A stretch of 64,000 bases of DNA from Thomasclavelia sp047249845. Its GTDB lineage: Bacteria; Bacillota_I; Bacilli_A; Erysipelotrichales; Coprobacillaceae. This document shows positions 27,303-36,405 of the stretch, one piece after another. The stretch is from the NCBI RefSeq assembly GCF_047249845.1, contig NZ_JBKTWO010000009.1, positions 1 to 64,000 on the forward strand, given 5' to 3'. How positions within the stretch are numbered: position 1 is the first letter of the stretch; every line of letters starts with the position of its first letter. The notes beneath the pieces were generated by a model. The model made no database searches and had not been told where the DNA came from. It saw only the letters and a list, made by a program, of their open reading frames with translations. The position numbers and the translations under genes were made by a program.

Positions 27303-28046
27303 CTAATTATTTTTCTTATAAGTCTTTTTTACAATCAACATTACTCCTGTAACACTAAATAATGCACATAACAATAATAGTACATTACTATCATCACCTG
27401 TACTTGCTGAATTTCCATCAGTATTTGATGAGTTGGAATCATTTCCTGGTTTTTCAGTTACTGATATTTCAACTAATTCATCTATCGCTTTTTGAAGTTT
27501 TTTAATCATTTCATTAACTTCGTCTTGAGTTGCTTTTTCATTTAGTATCAATTCCTTGGCATCTTTTAAAACACCTTTTAATTTATCAGCACTTTCTTGA
27601 GTATAAAGTGATAAATCTAGTTTTTCTGCTTTCTCTATCAATGATTCTAATTCTGATTTATCTACTGAAGGATTTTCAATCGTACTACATTCTGTATAAA
27701 TAGATGTATTTGCTCCTGAAATACCATCAGTTCCTATAATATAAATATCATTTTTTGGCAATGTTAATGTAAACTCATATACATTATTATCTATTTTAGT
27801 ACCTTTTTCACTATAATAATAACCATAATTATTTTTAGCTTCAGCTGTTAAAAACATAATTTTTAATTGATCATTAGTATATGTATTATTTGTAACAGTT
27901 ACTTTTACAATAGCTTGGTCATCATTATATTCAATATCCGTCACCTTAATTTCACCTATGGCTTCTTGAGCAGATACTTGTTTGATATTACTTATACATA
28001 ATAGAACCAAACATACTGAAAATATTATTTTAATATATTTTTTCAT
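27303..28046 (-). CDS. Secreted surface protein with FIVAR-like repeat
   Basis: A 247-residue protein with a signal peptide cleaved after about VSAQ. A beta-rich domain of about 110 residues follows, then a helical FIVAR-like module (about 130-195; LESLIEKAEKLDLSLYTQES) and a Ser/Asn linker. The C-terminus has a cell-wall-sorting layout: STGDDS, a hydrophobic stretch, then KKTYKKNN. The LPXTG motif itself is absent, but TGDDS is shared with the protein at 47079. It follows the GH31 gene by 12 bases and probably works with it at the cell surface. Confidence 0.75.
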   Translation of the reverse strand: MKKYIKIIFSVCLVLLCISNIKQVSAQEAIGEIKVTDIEYNDDQAIVKVTVTNNTYTNDQLKIMFLTAEAKNNYGYYYSEKGTKIDNNVYEFTLTLPKNDIYIIGTDGISGANTSIYTECSTIENPSVDKSELESLIEKAEKLDLSLYTQESADKLKGVLKDAKELILNEKATQDEVNEMIKKLQKAIDELVEISVTEKPGNDSNSSNTDGNSASTGDDSNVLLLLCALFSVTGVMLIVKKTYKKNN

Positions 28047-28058
28047 CTTCTGATCCCC

Positions 28059-31000
28059 CTACTTAGTTGCAGCTTTTACAACTTCTAAATCTGCAATTGC
28101 AAAATATTTGTATGGAAGATATTCGTTAGGAAGAACGATTTTAATATAACGTCCTTTAGCACCACTAATATCAAATACTGCAGGCTCATTTGTCGTATCA
28201 GCTTTTACTTTCTTTTTAAATAAAGTATAATCTTTACCATCTTCACTAATATAAATATCTGCATAATTAAACCATAACCATGAATATTCCTGACCACGAT
28301 AATAATTAATACTATCTAACTCATAAATATCTTTTAAATCAAGATAAATTTCTTTATCAGCTTCCATAATGTCATTATTTACCCAACTTGACCATAAGTA
28401 AGTTGTATCATTACCATCTAAAATATTCTTTGTTGAATTAGGTGAGGATTCCTGAGCACAAGTAGCACTAATTCCTTCGATCACTCTAATTTCTTCAAAA
28501 GCATCACGAGTATTTAAACGTGAATCAACTATTAATCCATTTTGACCAGACAAAGCGATAATACTATCTTCTTTAGCTTTAAATTCAATTGTAGCTAATT
28601 TTCCATTACCGTTAATTCTACTCTTATTACCGACATTAGCAAAAGAAACTGATAAATAACCCTCTTTTTCAAAATTTATTGAGAAATTTCTCATCTCACT
28701 AATACTATCTACAGCTTCAGGCAATGAAACTACTTCATATTTAGAAGTATCATATGGTATTTCAAAATTAAAAGCATTAATATCTGCAAAACGATTAGCC
28801 ATTACATCAATTGTAAAAGTTTCACCCTTCTTCACTTCTTTTACAGAAGGTTCTAAAATAATTTCTCCATTAATATGCTTTCTAGTTGGAACAATACCAC
28901 CATCTATCTGGCTAGATACAAAACTTATATCATAAGCATCAATATATCCATTTTGATTAAGATCAGCTTTTTTAACCTGACTTTCCCACATTGTTGCCCC
29001 TTCTTTTACTCCTGCATAGTTTTCAAAGAAAATTAAATCAGATTCATCAATTTGACCATCTTCATTATAGTCACCAACAACTTTAGTTCCAGAACCCTCT
29101 TCTTTATAAATGCTAATTTCTGCAGCTCCTGAATAATAACTATATGAATTCTTTATATAGAAACGTACAAATCTTGCAGACACACCTTCTAAATCAAAAG
29201 TAATCATACTTTCATCATCAGGACAAGTTACCTCTTTAACAGTTTTAAAAACTCTTCCATCCATACTTGTTTGAATTTCAATATCTTTTGCCTTAGCGTT
29301 AGCATAATTTTCGTTTAATGGTGAATATTCAAGCTTGTCTAAATCATAAACATATTTTAAATCAAATAAGGCATATGCTGGCAAATTATCAGTCTGACTA
29401 TAGTCAGTACGCCATACAGTACTATTATTATTATCAATAATATTTTCTTTAGGCCATTGATAAGATTGTGAAGATACACTAACATCCATATCTTTTATTT
29501 TATTTCGATAAATATCTAAAGTTGTTGTTTCCTCAATTGGCTCACTCCATGATGAAATACCTTTTGAGTTAACTGCTCTAACTTTGATTTGGTAAGTTGT
29601 TACAGAATTTAGGTTTGGAACTGTAAAATTTGTATCTGTAATATTTGAATAAATTCGATCATTAGCTTGAACCTCATACATTGTTGCAGTATCAACCTTA
29701 TCCCAAGCAATTGAAATAGTAGTATCTCCTTTATCAACAGCATGCAAATTAGCTGGTGTTTCTGGTAACACTGTTTGATTATCATGAACCCGTGGTTGAG
29801 TATTATTGAAATCTTCAATTGTAAGAGAAACAGCGTTTTTAGTCGTATCAGTAGCTGCTACTTTAACATATAACTTAGGGGTATTAATAATTTCGACATT
29901 AGCAAATTCACTACCCTCTGTAGCATATTTATTCATATCTGGTGCTTCATTATAATAATAAACATTTTCACCAGCATTAAACTCTTCTATCGATGTTACT
30001 TTACGTAACGTAACTTTTTCTTTGCCTACTTGTGCACTTAGTTTTGTTGGTTCTTTGGCTACATTTACAACAAATTGTGTTGCTTTATTAGCTACCATTC
30101 CTTTAAAATCACCTTTAGTTGGTTGTACTGTAATAACTGCTTGGCCATCTCCACTAACAGGTGCTCTAGAAGTAATTTTTGTTGTTGTAAAATCATTTAA
30201 TTTATAAGCCTCTGTATCACCTTGGTCATCATATTGAACAAACTCAGTGTTTCCAGAAGGATAAATTTCATAGATCCGATCTTCATCACCTGTTAATTCG
30301 TATGGTGAATTATTTTCTACTGTCATTGGTATGATTGCACCATTTTTAACAAAGACTGGTGTTTTCCAAACAGGTGCATCAAAACCATTCAAAATCATTC
30401 CACCTTGATACTGTTGACCACTGAAATAATCAATCCAAACATTATCTTCACCTGGTAAATAAATATCATTACGAATATCATTGCCTTTTTCATCAGATGC
30501 TATATCTTGATAAACTGGTGCAACTAAAATAGAATCACCCCAAGTAAATTGATTCTCATTAACTTTATTTGTATATGTATACTCATTAGCATCACTTAAA
30601 AACATTCCTCTTACCATCGGAACACTACTATCATAAGCTTCTCTTGATAAAGTATAATTATAAGGTAACATTTCAGCCTTTAATTTTAAATACATTCGAT
30701 TGATTGAAGTATATGGCTCATCAAATACCCATGGTTTTTTATCTTCTTTACCCCAGCCATCCATATCTAATTGCATTGGTGTAAAAGCTTTCCATTGAAA
30801 ATCACGTGTTTGAACAACTGGATTTCCACCACCATAGATTCCATCCATATCACTTCCTACATTAAACTGTCCACTCATACCTGCTGTTATATATGAAGGA
30901 ATATGCATTCTAATATATTCCCAGTTTCCACCAGTTTGATCTCCTGTCCACATTCCTGCATAGCGTTGTGAACCAGCCCATCCATCTAAAGAAATAATTG

Positions 31001-32393
31001 ATGGTCTAGTATGATCCTTTATAGCTTCAAAGGCTGTTTTAATGCCATCAAGAGCCATTGAATAACCATTTCCAACCCATGCAACATCGGTTTTTAATGC
31101 TGAAACACCAGCTTTTGCTTCAGCAACAATATCACGTTCACCTTTTTGAGGATTATTTTTATCAGCTGGCCAGATATCTTGTTGTGTCCATAAACCAGTT
31201 ATAACTCCATTGTCTTTAGCATAAGAAGCAAAATCACTTAGATTTTGTAAATCACCTTCAAAACTATCACTTTGTCCATAACCACAGCCATATCCATCAT
31301 TTGGTAAAAACCATCCTAAGGGCATATCATTATTAACATAATCATCAATTACAGCTCGTGCTGAAAATTTATAAGCTTCTTCATCTTTGTTCCCGTTTTT
31401 ATCTTGACCATTTAAACTTTCCATTACAGCATTAGCTGGAGCACCTTTACCTGATTGATATTCTGTGCGCGTACCATCACTATTTTCTACCCATTTATCA
31501 CGATTATAACAATTTAAATGTGCCAAATAGTAACCATATTTTGTCATCATAGATGCCTTACCTGTCAATTCAGTATATTCATCAACAACATTCGTCATCG
31601 TATCACCAACAAAATAAAATGCATCAAATCTATTTTCATTATGAGTTGCATTGACAATATTTTTATCACTGTTACCAAAATCATATAGACCTGATTTCCA
31701 TGTATGACGCATTACTCCATATCCTTTTGTTGATAAATAAAAAGGTATTGGTGATGAATTAGCACCACTAGTCCAGTAAGAACCAATTTCAATCTTTACT
31801 TTACGTCCATTTTGGTTGACAAAACCATTAGTAATTCCGCCCCCAAAGAAATATTCATGCTCTTGTTCTTCTAGTATTTGAGTACTTTTACTACCACCAA
31901 TTTTTATAGGTGATGCCTCTTTCCAAAGGATTTCTCCTGTATTTTTATTAATTAATGTCATAACAGCATCACTTTTACGAATTAATAATTTTATACTATC
32001 AGTAGAAATTTCATAAGAATCATTATTTTCAGTTAATTGTGGTGTAACTGCTCCATATTCATTTATATATTCTTCTTCACCTTTAGATATCATTTTCCCC
32101 TCATGATCTGGTGAATTTGGTGTAGGATCAGCAAATTCCATTGTTGGATCCACATAGATTCGAAATACATCATCACGATAAAATGTGATTCTTAATCCAG
32201 CATTCTCTAATTGAGCATCAACCCGATTTTCATTAACTACCGGCTCTTTTATAACACTACCTAAATCATCAGTAGTCTTTGCCATTACTAGCTCATTAGC
32301 CTTGACAGTTGTTAAAGTTGACATACAGGTAAAACCCATCATTACTGTCATTGTACAAATAGTCATCTTTTTTAAGATACTTTTTAGTTTCAT
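28059..32393 (-). CDS. Secreted multi-domain GH31 glycosidase
   Basis: A 1444-residue exported enzyme. In order: signal peptide (1-33); GH31 N-domain and barrel (about 40-700), with nucleophile candidate D436 in KTDVAWVG and acid/base candidate D485 in WTGDQTGG; FN3 (about 880-960); F5/8C or CBM32-like domain (about 965-1097); dockerin-like Ca-binding pair (1107-1165; GDYNEDGQIDESDL, ADLNQNGYIDAYDI); cohesin-like domain (about 1178-1300); second F5/8C domain (about 1305-1440). The layout resembles GH31 alpha-N-acetylgalactosaminidases of gut bacteria that act on mucin-type O-glycans. Alpha-glucosidase or xylosidase remain possible. A cre site lies upstream. Confidence 0.88.
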   Translation of the reverse strand: MKLKSILKKMTICTMTVMMGFTCMSTLTTVKANELVMAKTTDDLGSVIKEPVVNENRVDAQLENAGLRITFYRDDVFRIYVDPTMEFADPTPNSPDHEGKMISKGEEEYINEYGAVTPQLTENNDSYEISTDSIKLLIRKSDAVMTLINKNTGEILWKEASPIKIGGSKSTQILEEQEHEYFFGGGITNGFVNQNGRKVKIEIGSYWTSGANSSPIPFYLSTKGYGVMRHTWKSGLYDFGNSDKNIVNATHNENRFDAFYFVGDTMTNVVDEYTELTGKASMMTKYGYYLAHLNCYNRDKWVENSDGTRTEYQSGKGAPANAVMESLNGQDKNGNKDEEAYKFSARAVIDDYVNNDMPLGWFLPNDGYGCGYGQSDSFEGDLQNLSDFASYAKDNGVITGLWTQQDIWPADKNNPQKGERDIVAEAKAGVSALKTDVAWVGNGYSMALDGIKTAFEAIKDHTRPSIISLDGWAGSQRYAGMWTGDQTGGNWEYIRMHIPSYITAGMSGQFNVGSDMDGIYGGGNPVVQTRDFQWKAFTPMQLDMDGWGKEDKKPWVFDEPYTSINRMYLKLKAEMLPYNYTLSREAYDSSVPMVRGMFLSDANEYTYTNKVNENQFTWGDSILVAPVYQDIASDEKGNDIRNDIYLPGEDNVWIDYFSGQQYQGGMILNGFDAPVWKTPVFVKNGAIIPMTVENNSPYELTGDEDRIYEIYPSGNTEFVQYDDQGDTEAYKLNDFTTTKITSRAPVSGDGQAVITVQPTKGDFKGMVANKATQFVVNVAKEPTKLSAQVGKEKVTLRKVTSIEEFNAGENVYYYNEAPDMNKYATEGSEFANVEIINTPKLYVKVAATDTTKNAVSLTIEDFNNTQPRVHDNQTVLPETPANLHAVDKGDTTISIAWDKVDTATMYEVQANDRIYSNITDTNFTVPNLNSVTTYQIKVRAVNSKGISSWSEPIEETTTLDIYRNKIKDMDVSVSSQSYQWPKENIIDNNNSTVWRTDYSQTDNLPAYALFDLKYVYDLDKLEYSPLNENYANAKAKDIEIQTSMDGRVFKTVKEVTCPDDESMITFDLEGVSARFVRFYIKNSYSYYSGAAEISIYKEEGSGTKVVGDYNEDGQIDESDLIFFENYAGVKEGATMWESQVKKADLNQNGYIDAYDISFVSSQIDGGIVPTRKHINGEIILEPSVKEVKKGETFTIDVMANRFADINAFNFEIPYDTSKYEVVSLPEAVDSISEMRNFSINFEKEGYLSVSFANVGNKSRINGNGKLATIEFKAKEDSIIALSGQNGLIVDSRLNTRDAFEEIRVIEGISATCAQESSPNSTKNILDGNDTTYLWSSWVNNDIMEADKEIYLDLKDIYELDSINYYRGQEYSWLWFNYADIYISEDGKDYTLFKKKVKADTTNEPAVFDISGAKGRYIKIVLPNEYLPYKYFAIADLEVVKAATK

Positions 32394-32498
32394 TTATAAA
32401 TTCCTTCCCTTCATTATTTAAGTATCCCAAAATATCTATCTTTCACAAATATTATTAATACCTAATGACCACTCCCTTCCACTAATCATAAACAACAA

Positions 32499-32514
32499 TT
32501 GTAAACGATTACAT
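32499..32514. promoter_or_regulatory. CcpA cre site upstream of the GH31 gene
   Basis: TTGTAAACGATTACAT fits the cre consensus WTGNAANCGNWNNCW at every position and is nearly symmetric. It lies about 106 bases before the GH31 ATG. It predicts carbon catabolite repression of the glycosidase operon. No clear -35/-10 pair was found next to it. Confidence 0.75.
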
Positions 32515-32573
32515 AAATAATATAACATCACATAATTTATATGTATTTACATTAATTGATTATTTTTTTACAC

Positions 32574-32601
32574 AAAAAAGCTAGGAATAAAATCCTAGCT
32601 T
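32574..32601 (-). terminator. Terminator of the ABC-2 transporter pair
   Basis: A 9-bp stem AAGCTAGGA / TCCTAGCTT with a 6-base loop and a run of T on the minus strand; it overlaps the stop codon of the permease. Confidence 0.85.
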
Positions 32602-34216
32602 ATAACTCTTCAAATCTTCTTACTCCCCAAGTTTTTAATAAATAATAAAGTCCTAAATCAACAACTATAAAAATTCCTAAACAAACATAAACATATGTTT
32701 TAACATTAATAAAGTCACTTAAAAAGCCAAAATAACAAATACCAATCATAATTACAAAAGCCATAGTTGAAAATAAAGCAATCATAACTGAAGCACTCTG
32801 CTTTACAACTACTGTTTCATTGATCCAATCAAATTTTGGTTTCCATAAATTAACAATCAAACCAAACAAAGCTTCCAAAACAGTAAAAGTAATCGGAGCC
32901 AATATAACAACGATACAATCAGCTATATTCAAAGAAAAAACAAATGACCCAATAATTGAAAATAATAATCCCGGTGGAATACATAAAGCTAAGTGCAAGA
33001 AAAGTTTGCTGTGTAAAATATCAATTGTTTTAATTGGTAATGATTTAATAATCCATAATCGATTACCTTCTAAAGAAATTAATCCTGCACTAATAATATT
33101 CAACGAGCTAGTCCCAATTACTGCAATACAAAGTAAAGCTACTATATATTCATCGATCATATTCCTATACTGCAAAGGAATAACCCCTAGCATATCCACC
33201 ATCTCTGTACCTTTAACTAATAACATTCCTGCAAGCAATACTGTAAATGCAATTCCTAAAGCTGCATTTAACATTACCATTGGATTAGAGGTAAAGTGCT
33301 TTAATTCCCGTTTAAATAAAGCTGTTTTTTGACTAGAGTATTTTATATCTGAATCTTTTAATTTTACTTTCTTAGATGGTGCTTTACTAGTTACAATACC
33401 AATAAAATTCTTTGAAAGTAAATATATTACTATTGCAAAAGGTACTAAAACACTAAGTAAATATATAAATAAACTAATTAAATTCGTTTCACTAATCGCA
33501 ATTGCTAGATGATAAATTGGAAATAAAGTATTTTTAATAGCATCACCTATTGATTCACCATTAGCTACTAAAGTCATCAAGTAATCAGGTACCTTATTAA
33601 TAATATAAAAATACGCTCCTAAAAAACCTAAAGAAATAATCATAGTAATAATTGTTTTATTTCTAATTTTTTTCATGATCATTGCCATGATCCATCCAAA
33701 AGCACATGATAAAGCTAATGCTAGAAGAGGTAAGGTAATAATTACAATCATAAAGAATAGAAACTTTACTAGATCAAAAGGAACCTGTGTAAAATAAGTA
33801 ACCATACAAGGTAAAGCTACTAAAGCTTCATAGAGATAATTAATAATTAATACGACAAATATTCTACTAAGTAAAATATCCTTTGTTTTAATAGGCATCG
33901 ATAATAACAATTCATTATCCTTAGCTCCATATATCTCCTGCTGGGTCGTAAAAACACTACCAATAAAACATAATATAACAACTAAAATTGCCATAATTCC
34001 AAAATACAGCCATTCATAACCAATTGCTATAAACGGTTTTAAAATTTGATTAAACATATATCCAAACATTGCTCCAAATACAACAGCTATATATGCAAAT
34101 ATAGCAAGCATAAAAACTATTTTTCCAGCCGTTATCTTTTGCTTCTTACTGCCTTTCATCGAGCGCATAAAGATTCCCTGTAAACGAATCTTAATTAATG
34201 ATTTAAGCATTGTCAT
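32600..34216 (-). CDS. ABC-2 type permease
   Basis: A 538-residue membrane protein with about 12 hydrophobic segments in two similar halves, as in large ABC-2 permeases of the YthQ/EcsB kind. A charged loop lies near residues 285-305. It overlaps the upstream ATPase gene by 14 bases. The transported compound cannot be inferred. Confidence 0.8.
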   Translation of the reverse strand: MTMLKSLIKIRLQGIFMRSMKGSKKQKITAGKIVFMLAIFAYIAVVFGAMFGYMFNQILKPFIAIGYEWLYFGIMAILVVILCFIGSVFTTQQEIYGAKDNELLLSMPIKTKDILLSRIFVVLIINYLYEALVALPCMVTYFTQVPFDLVKFLFFMIVIITLPLLALALSCAFGWIMAMIMKKIRNKTIITMIISLGFLGAYFYIINKVPDYLMTLVANGESIGDAIKNTLFPIYHLAIAISETNLISLFIYLLSVLVPFAIVIYLLSKNFIGIVTSKAPSKKVKLKDSDIKYSSQKTALFKRELKHFTSNPMVMLNAALGIAFTVLLAGMLLVKGTEMVDMLGVIPLQYRNMIDEYIVALLCIAVIGTSSLNIISAGLISLEGNRLWIIKSLPIKTIDILHSKLFLHLALCIPPGLLFSIIGSFVFSLNIADCIVVILAPITFTVLEALFGLIVNLWKPKFDWINETVVVKQSASVMIALFSTMAFVIMIGICYFGFLSDFINVKTYVYVCLGIFIVVDLGLYYLLKTWGVRRFEEL

Positions 34217-34916
34217 CCTCCAACTCTAAGAATACTTCTTCTAAAGAGTCATCACCAATAACCTCTTGAGTATTCCCGGATACGACAAGTTTCCCCGCTT
34301 TAATAATTGCAATTTTATCACAAAGTTTTTCTGCCACTTCAAGTACATGTGTTGAAAAAAAGATAGCCCCTCCTCGATCACATAAATCTCGCATCAATCC
34401 CTTTAATAAATGTGATGCCTTAGGATCTAAACCTACAAATGGCTCATCCATGATTATTAATTTAGGTTCATGAATCAAAGCTGAAATTACAGCCAGTTTT
34501 TGTTTCATCCCATGTGAATAAGCACTGATCGGTTCCCCTAACGAATCTGTAAGCTCAAACATATCTCCATATTTCTTAATCCTTGATTCTCGTTCACTCT
34601 GACTAACTCCATAAACATCACCAATAAAATTTAAATATTTAACCCCTGTTAAATACTCATATAAATCGGGATTATCAGGAATATATGCCATAATTGATTT
34701 ACATGCAAGAGGATCGTCTTTAATTGATTTACCATCAATATAAATATTCCCCTGATCAAATTCCATGATTCCTGCCACTGATTTTAAAGTTGTTGTCTTC
34801 CCTGCCCCATTATGACCAATAAATCCATAAATATGGCCACTTTCAATATGCAATGATAAATCATCAACAGCTTTTTTACTACCATAACTTTTAGTTAGAT
34901 TTTCAATTCTTAACAT
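34203..34916 (-). CDS. ABC transporter ATP-binding protein
   Basis: A 237-residue ATPase with Walker A GHNGAGKTT, signature YSHGMKQKLA, Walker B LIIMDEPFVGLDP and the switch histidine in FSTHVLE. An ATG at 34922 is directly against GAGGAG; the ATG at 34916 has a 6-base gap and is preferred. It pairs with the permease downstream. Its promoter is at 34967-34995, with duplicated hairpins upstream of it. Confidence 0.88.
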   Translation of the reverse strand: MLRIENLTKSYGSKKAVDDLSLHIESGHIYGFIGHNGAGKTTTLKSVAGIMEFDQGNIYIDGKSIKDDPLACKSIMAYIPDNPDLYEYLTGVKYLNFIGDVYGVSQSERESRIKKYGDMFELTDSLGEPISAYSHGMKQKLAVISALIHEPKLIIMDEPFVGLDPKASHLLKGLMRDLCDRGGAIFFSTHVLEVAEKLCDKIAIIKAGKLVVSGNTQEVIGDDSLEEVFLELEDDNA

Positions 34917-34966
34917 ATGCATCTCCTCATTTCATAAATAAATTATTTTTATTATTTATATTATAT

Positions 34967-34995
34967 ATAATATCCCTATATCAATATAATTGCAA
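34967..34995 (-). promoter_or_regulatory. Promoter of the ABC-2 transporter pair
   Basis: TTGCAA (34990-34995) and TATTAT (34967-34972) on the minus strand, 17-base spacer. Confidence 0.6.
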
Positions 34996-35006
34996 GACAT
35001 TTATAA

Positions 35007-35079
35007 CTATTTAGATAAATATCTAAACAGATTATATCATAGACCTAATCTATTTAGAAGTTTTTCTAAATAGATTATA
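35007..35079. repeat. Two copies of a 30-base inverted-repeat element
   Basis: Copies at 35007-35036 and 35050-35079 share CTATTTAGA at the left, CTAAA in the middle and AGATTATA at the right; only the loop part and one stem base differ. Each can form a hairpin; the second has a 14-bp perfect stem (35046-35059 with 35064-35077). They lie just upstream of the -35 of the ABC pair. A pair of regulator sites is the simplest reading. Confidence 0.55.
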
Positions 35080-35110
35080 AAAAATATCCTGTAACAATAT
35101 TACAGGATAT
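35078..35110 (-). terminator. Terminator after the AI-2E family gene
   Basis: An 11-bp stem ATATCCTGTAA / TTACAGGATAT (35084-35110) with a 5-base loop followed by TTTTT on the minus strand. Confidence 0.85.
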
Positions 35111-35129
35111 GCAAAAATCATTAAATCAT

Positions 35130-36248
35130 TCAATTTTTACTAACATTATTAATATGCTCTTTTACCAATGCATAAATAACTGATAATACTGGTACACTGA
35201 ACAATACTCCTGCGATTCCCCATAATCCACCACCAACAGTAACTGCAAATAATACCCAAATCGATGGTAATCCAACTGAAGAACCTACAACTCTTGGATA
35301 AATTAAATCCCCCTCTAACTGCTGTAAAACAATTAAATAAATAATAAAGAACACCGCTTGCATTGGATCAACTGTCATGATCATAAAAGCACCAATTCCT
35401 CCACCAATAAAGGCACCAACAATTGGTACAAATGCAGTTATTCCTACCAATGTTCCAACCATCGGAGCATATGGGAAACCTAATATCTGCATCCCAATAG
35501 CACATAATCCACCTAAAATAATCGCTTCGATTGTTTGACCAATAATAAAATTAGTAAAGGTTGTTCTTGATAAAGTAGCTATCTCAACTAACTTAGTAGA
35601 TGCCTTTTCTGGTAAACAAGAATTTATTAATTTATGAGTTTGACGTTTTAAAGTTTCTTTACTTACTAAAATATAAAACGCAAATACAAATCCTACAATT
35701 AAATTAAAAATACCTCCTACAATCATCGAAAGTATATCTACAGTTGAACCTAAAACTCCAGTAAAACCTATTTTTACAATATTACTAAATTCACTTGTTA
35801 TCGAATTTAAATCAATGTTATTCAATAAGCTTTCCAAACGTGGTGAAATATCACTATTACTTTTACTCCATGCCTGAATATCTTCAAATACTTCTGGTAG
35901 ACTATTAACAATTAATTTTATTGCATTTGATATTTCTGGAATAACTAAATTTATTATTAATACTAAAATTCCAATTAAAATCAAAATTGATAAACTAATA
36001 CTTATAATTCTCTTACAATAATTAAATACTTTACCTTTAAAAAACTTCATTAATAACTTCTCAACTCTAATCATCAATACATTTAACACAAAAGCAATAA
36101 TAAAGCCAATTAAAAATGGCATAATAACTGATAGTATATTATTAAAAGAATTAAAAATTAATTTATAATTATTAAGTCCCCAATAACAAACAATTGCAAT
36201 TAGTACAATTTCTAGTATTTTACGATAATCAAGTTTAATTTCTTTCAT
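35130..36248 (-). CDS. AI-2E family transporter (PerM/YdiK-like)
   Basis: A 372-residue membrane protein with about eight segments and a hydrophilic region near residues 100-180. The conserved GFPYAPMVGTLVGITAFVPIVGAFIGGG and LIYPRVVGSSVGLPS motifs are present. Members have been linked to autoinducer-2 export or Na+/H+ antiport; neither can be chosen here. The frame opens at 36299, but the ATG at 36248 follows GGGAGGAA and is preferred. It is a single-gene unit. Confidence 0.88.
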   Translation of the reverse strand: MKEIKLDYRKILEIVLIAIVCYWGLNNYKLIFNSFNNILSVIMPFLIGFIIAFVLNVLMIRVEKLLMKFFKGKVFNYCKRIISISLSILILIGILVLIINLVIPEISNAIKLIVNSLPEVFEDIQAWSKSNSDISPRLESLLNNIDLNSITSEFSNIVKIGFTGVLGSTVDILSMIVGGIFNLIVGFVFAFYILVSKETLKRQTHKLINSCLPEKASTKLVEIATLSRTTFTNFIIGQTIEAIILGGLCAIGMQILGFPYAPMVGTLVGITAFVPIVGAFIGGGIGAFMIMTVDPMQAVFFIIYLIVLQQLEGDLIYPRVVGSSVGLPSIWVLFAVTVGGGLWGIAGVLFSVPVLSVIYALVKEHINNVSKN

Positions 36249-36315
36249 AAATTCCTCCCTGATAATATATTTATATTTTATTTTACCACTGTTGCTCAAA
36301 TATGAACAAATAATA

Positions 36316-36371
36316 AATTTATCGCATAATTGCGATAAATTATTGCAATTATTATTCCTATAGTTTATGAT
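36316..36371 (+). promoter_or_regulatory. argGH promoter with upstream palindrome
   Basis: TTGCAA (36343-36348) and TATGAT (36366-36371) have a 17-base spacer. Just before the -35, AATTTATCGCA (36316-36326) and TGCGATAAATT (36331-36341) form a perfect inverted repeat around TAAT. It does not look like a classic ARG box (TGAATWWWWATTCA). A regulator site is likely, its protein unknown. Confidence 0.6.
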
Positions 36372-36405
36372 AATGATAATTTAAAGTTATTCTAAGGGGG
36401 ATTAA

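Noticed and set aside
32820..33332. 170-codon plus-strand frame
   Set aside because: It is antisense to the ABC-2 permease and has no ribosome binding site.
35007..35079. CRISPR-like repeat pair
   Set aside because: Only two copies, 13 bases apart, each palindromic, no cas genes in the window.
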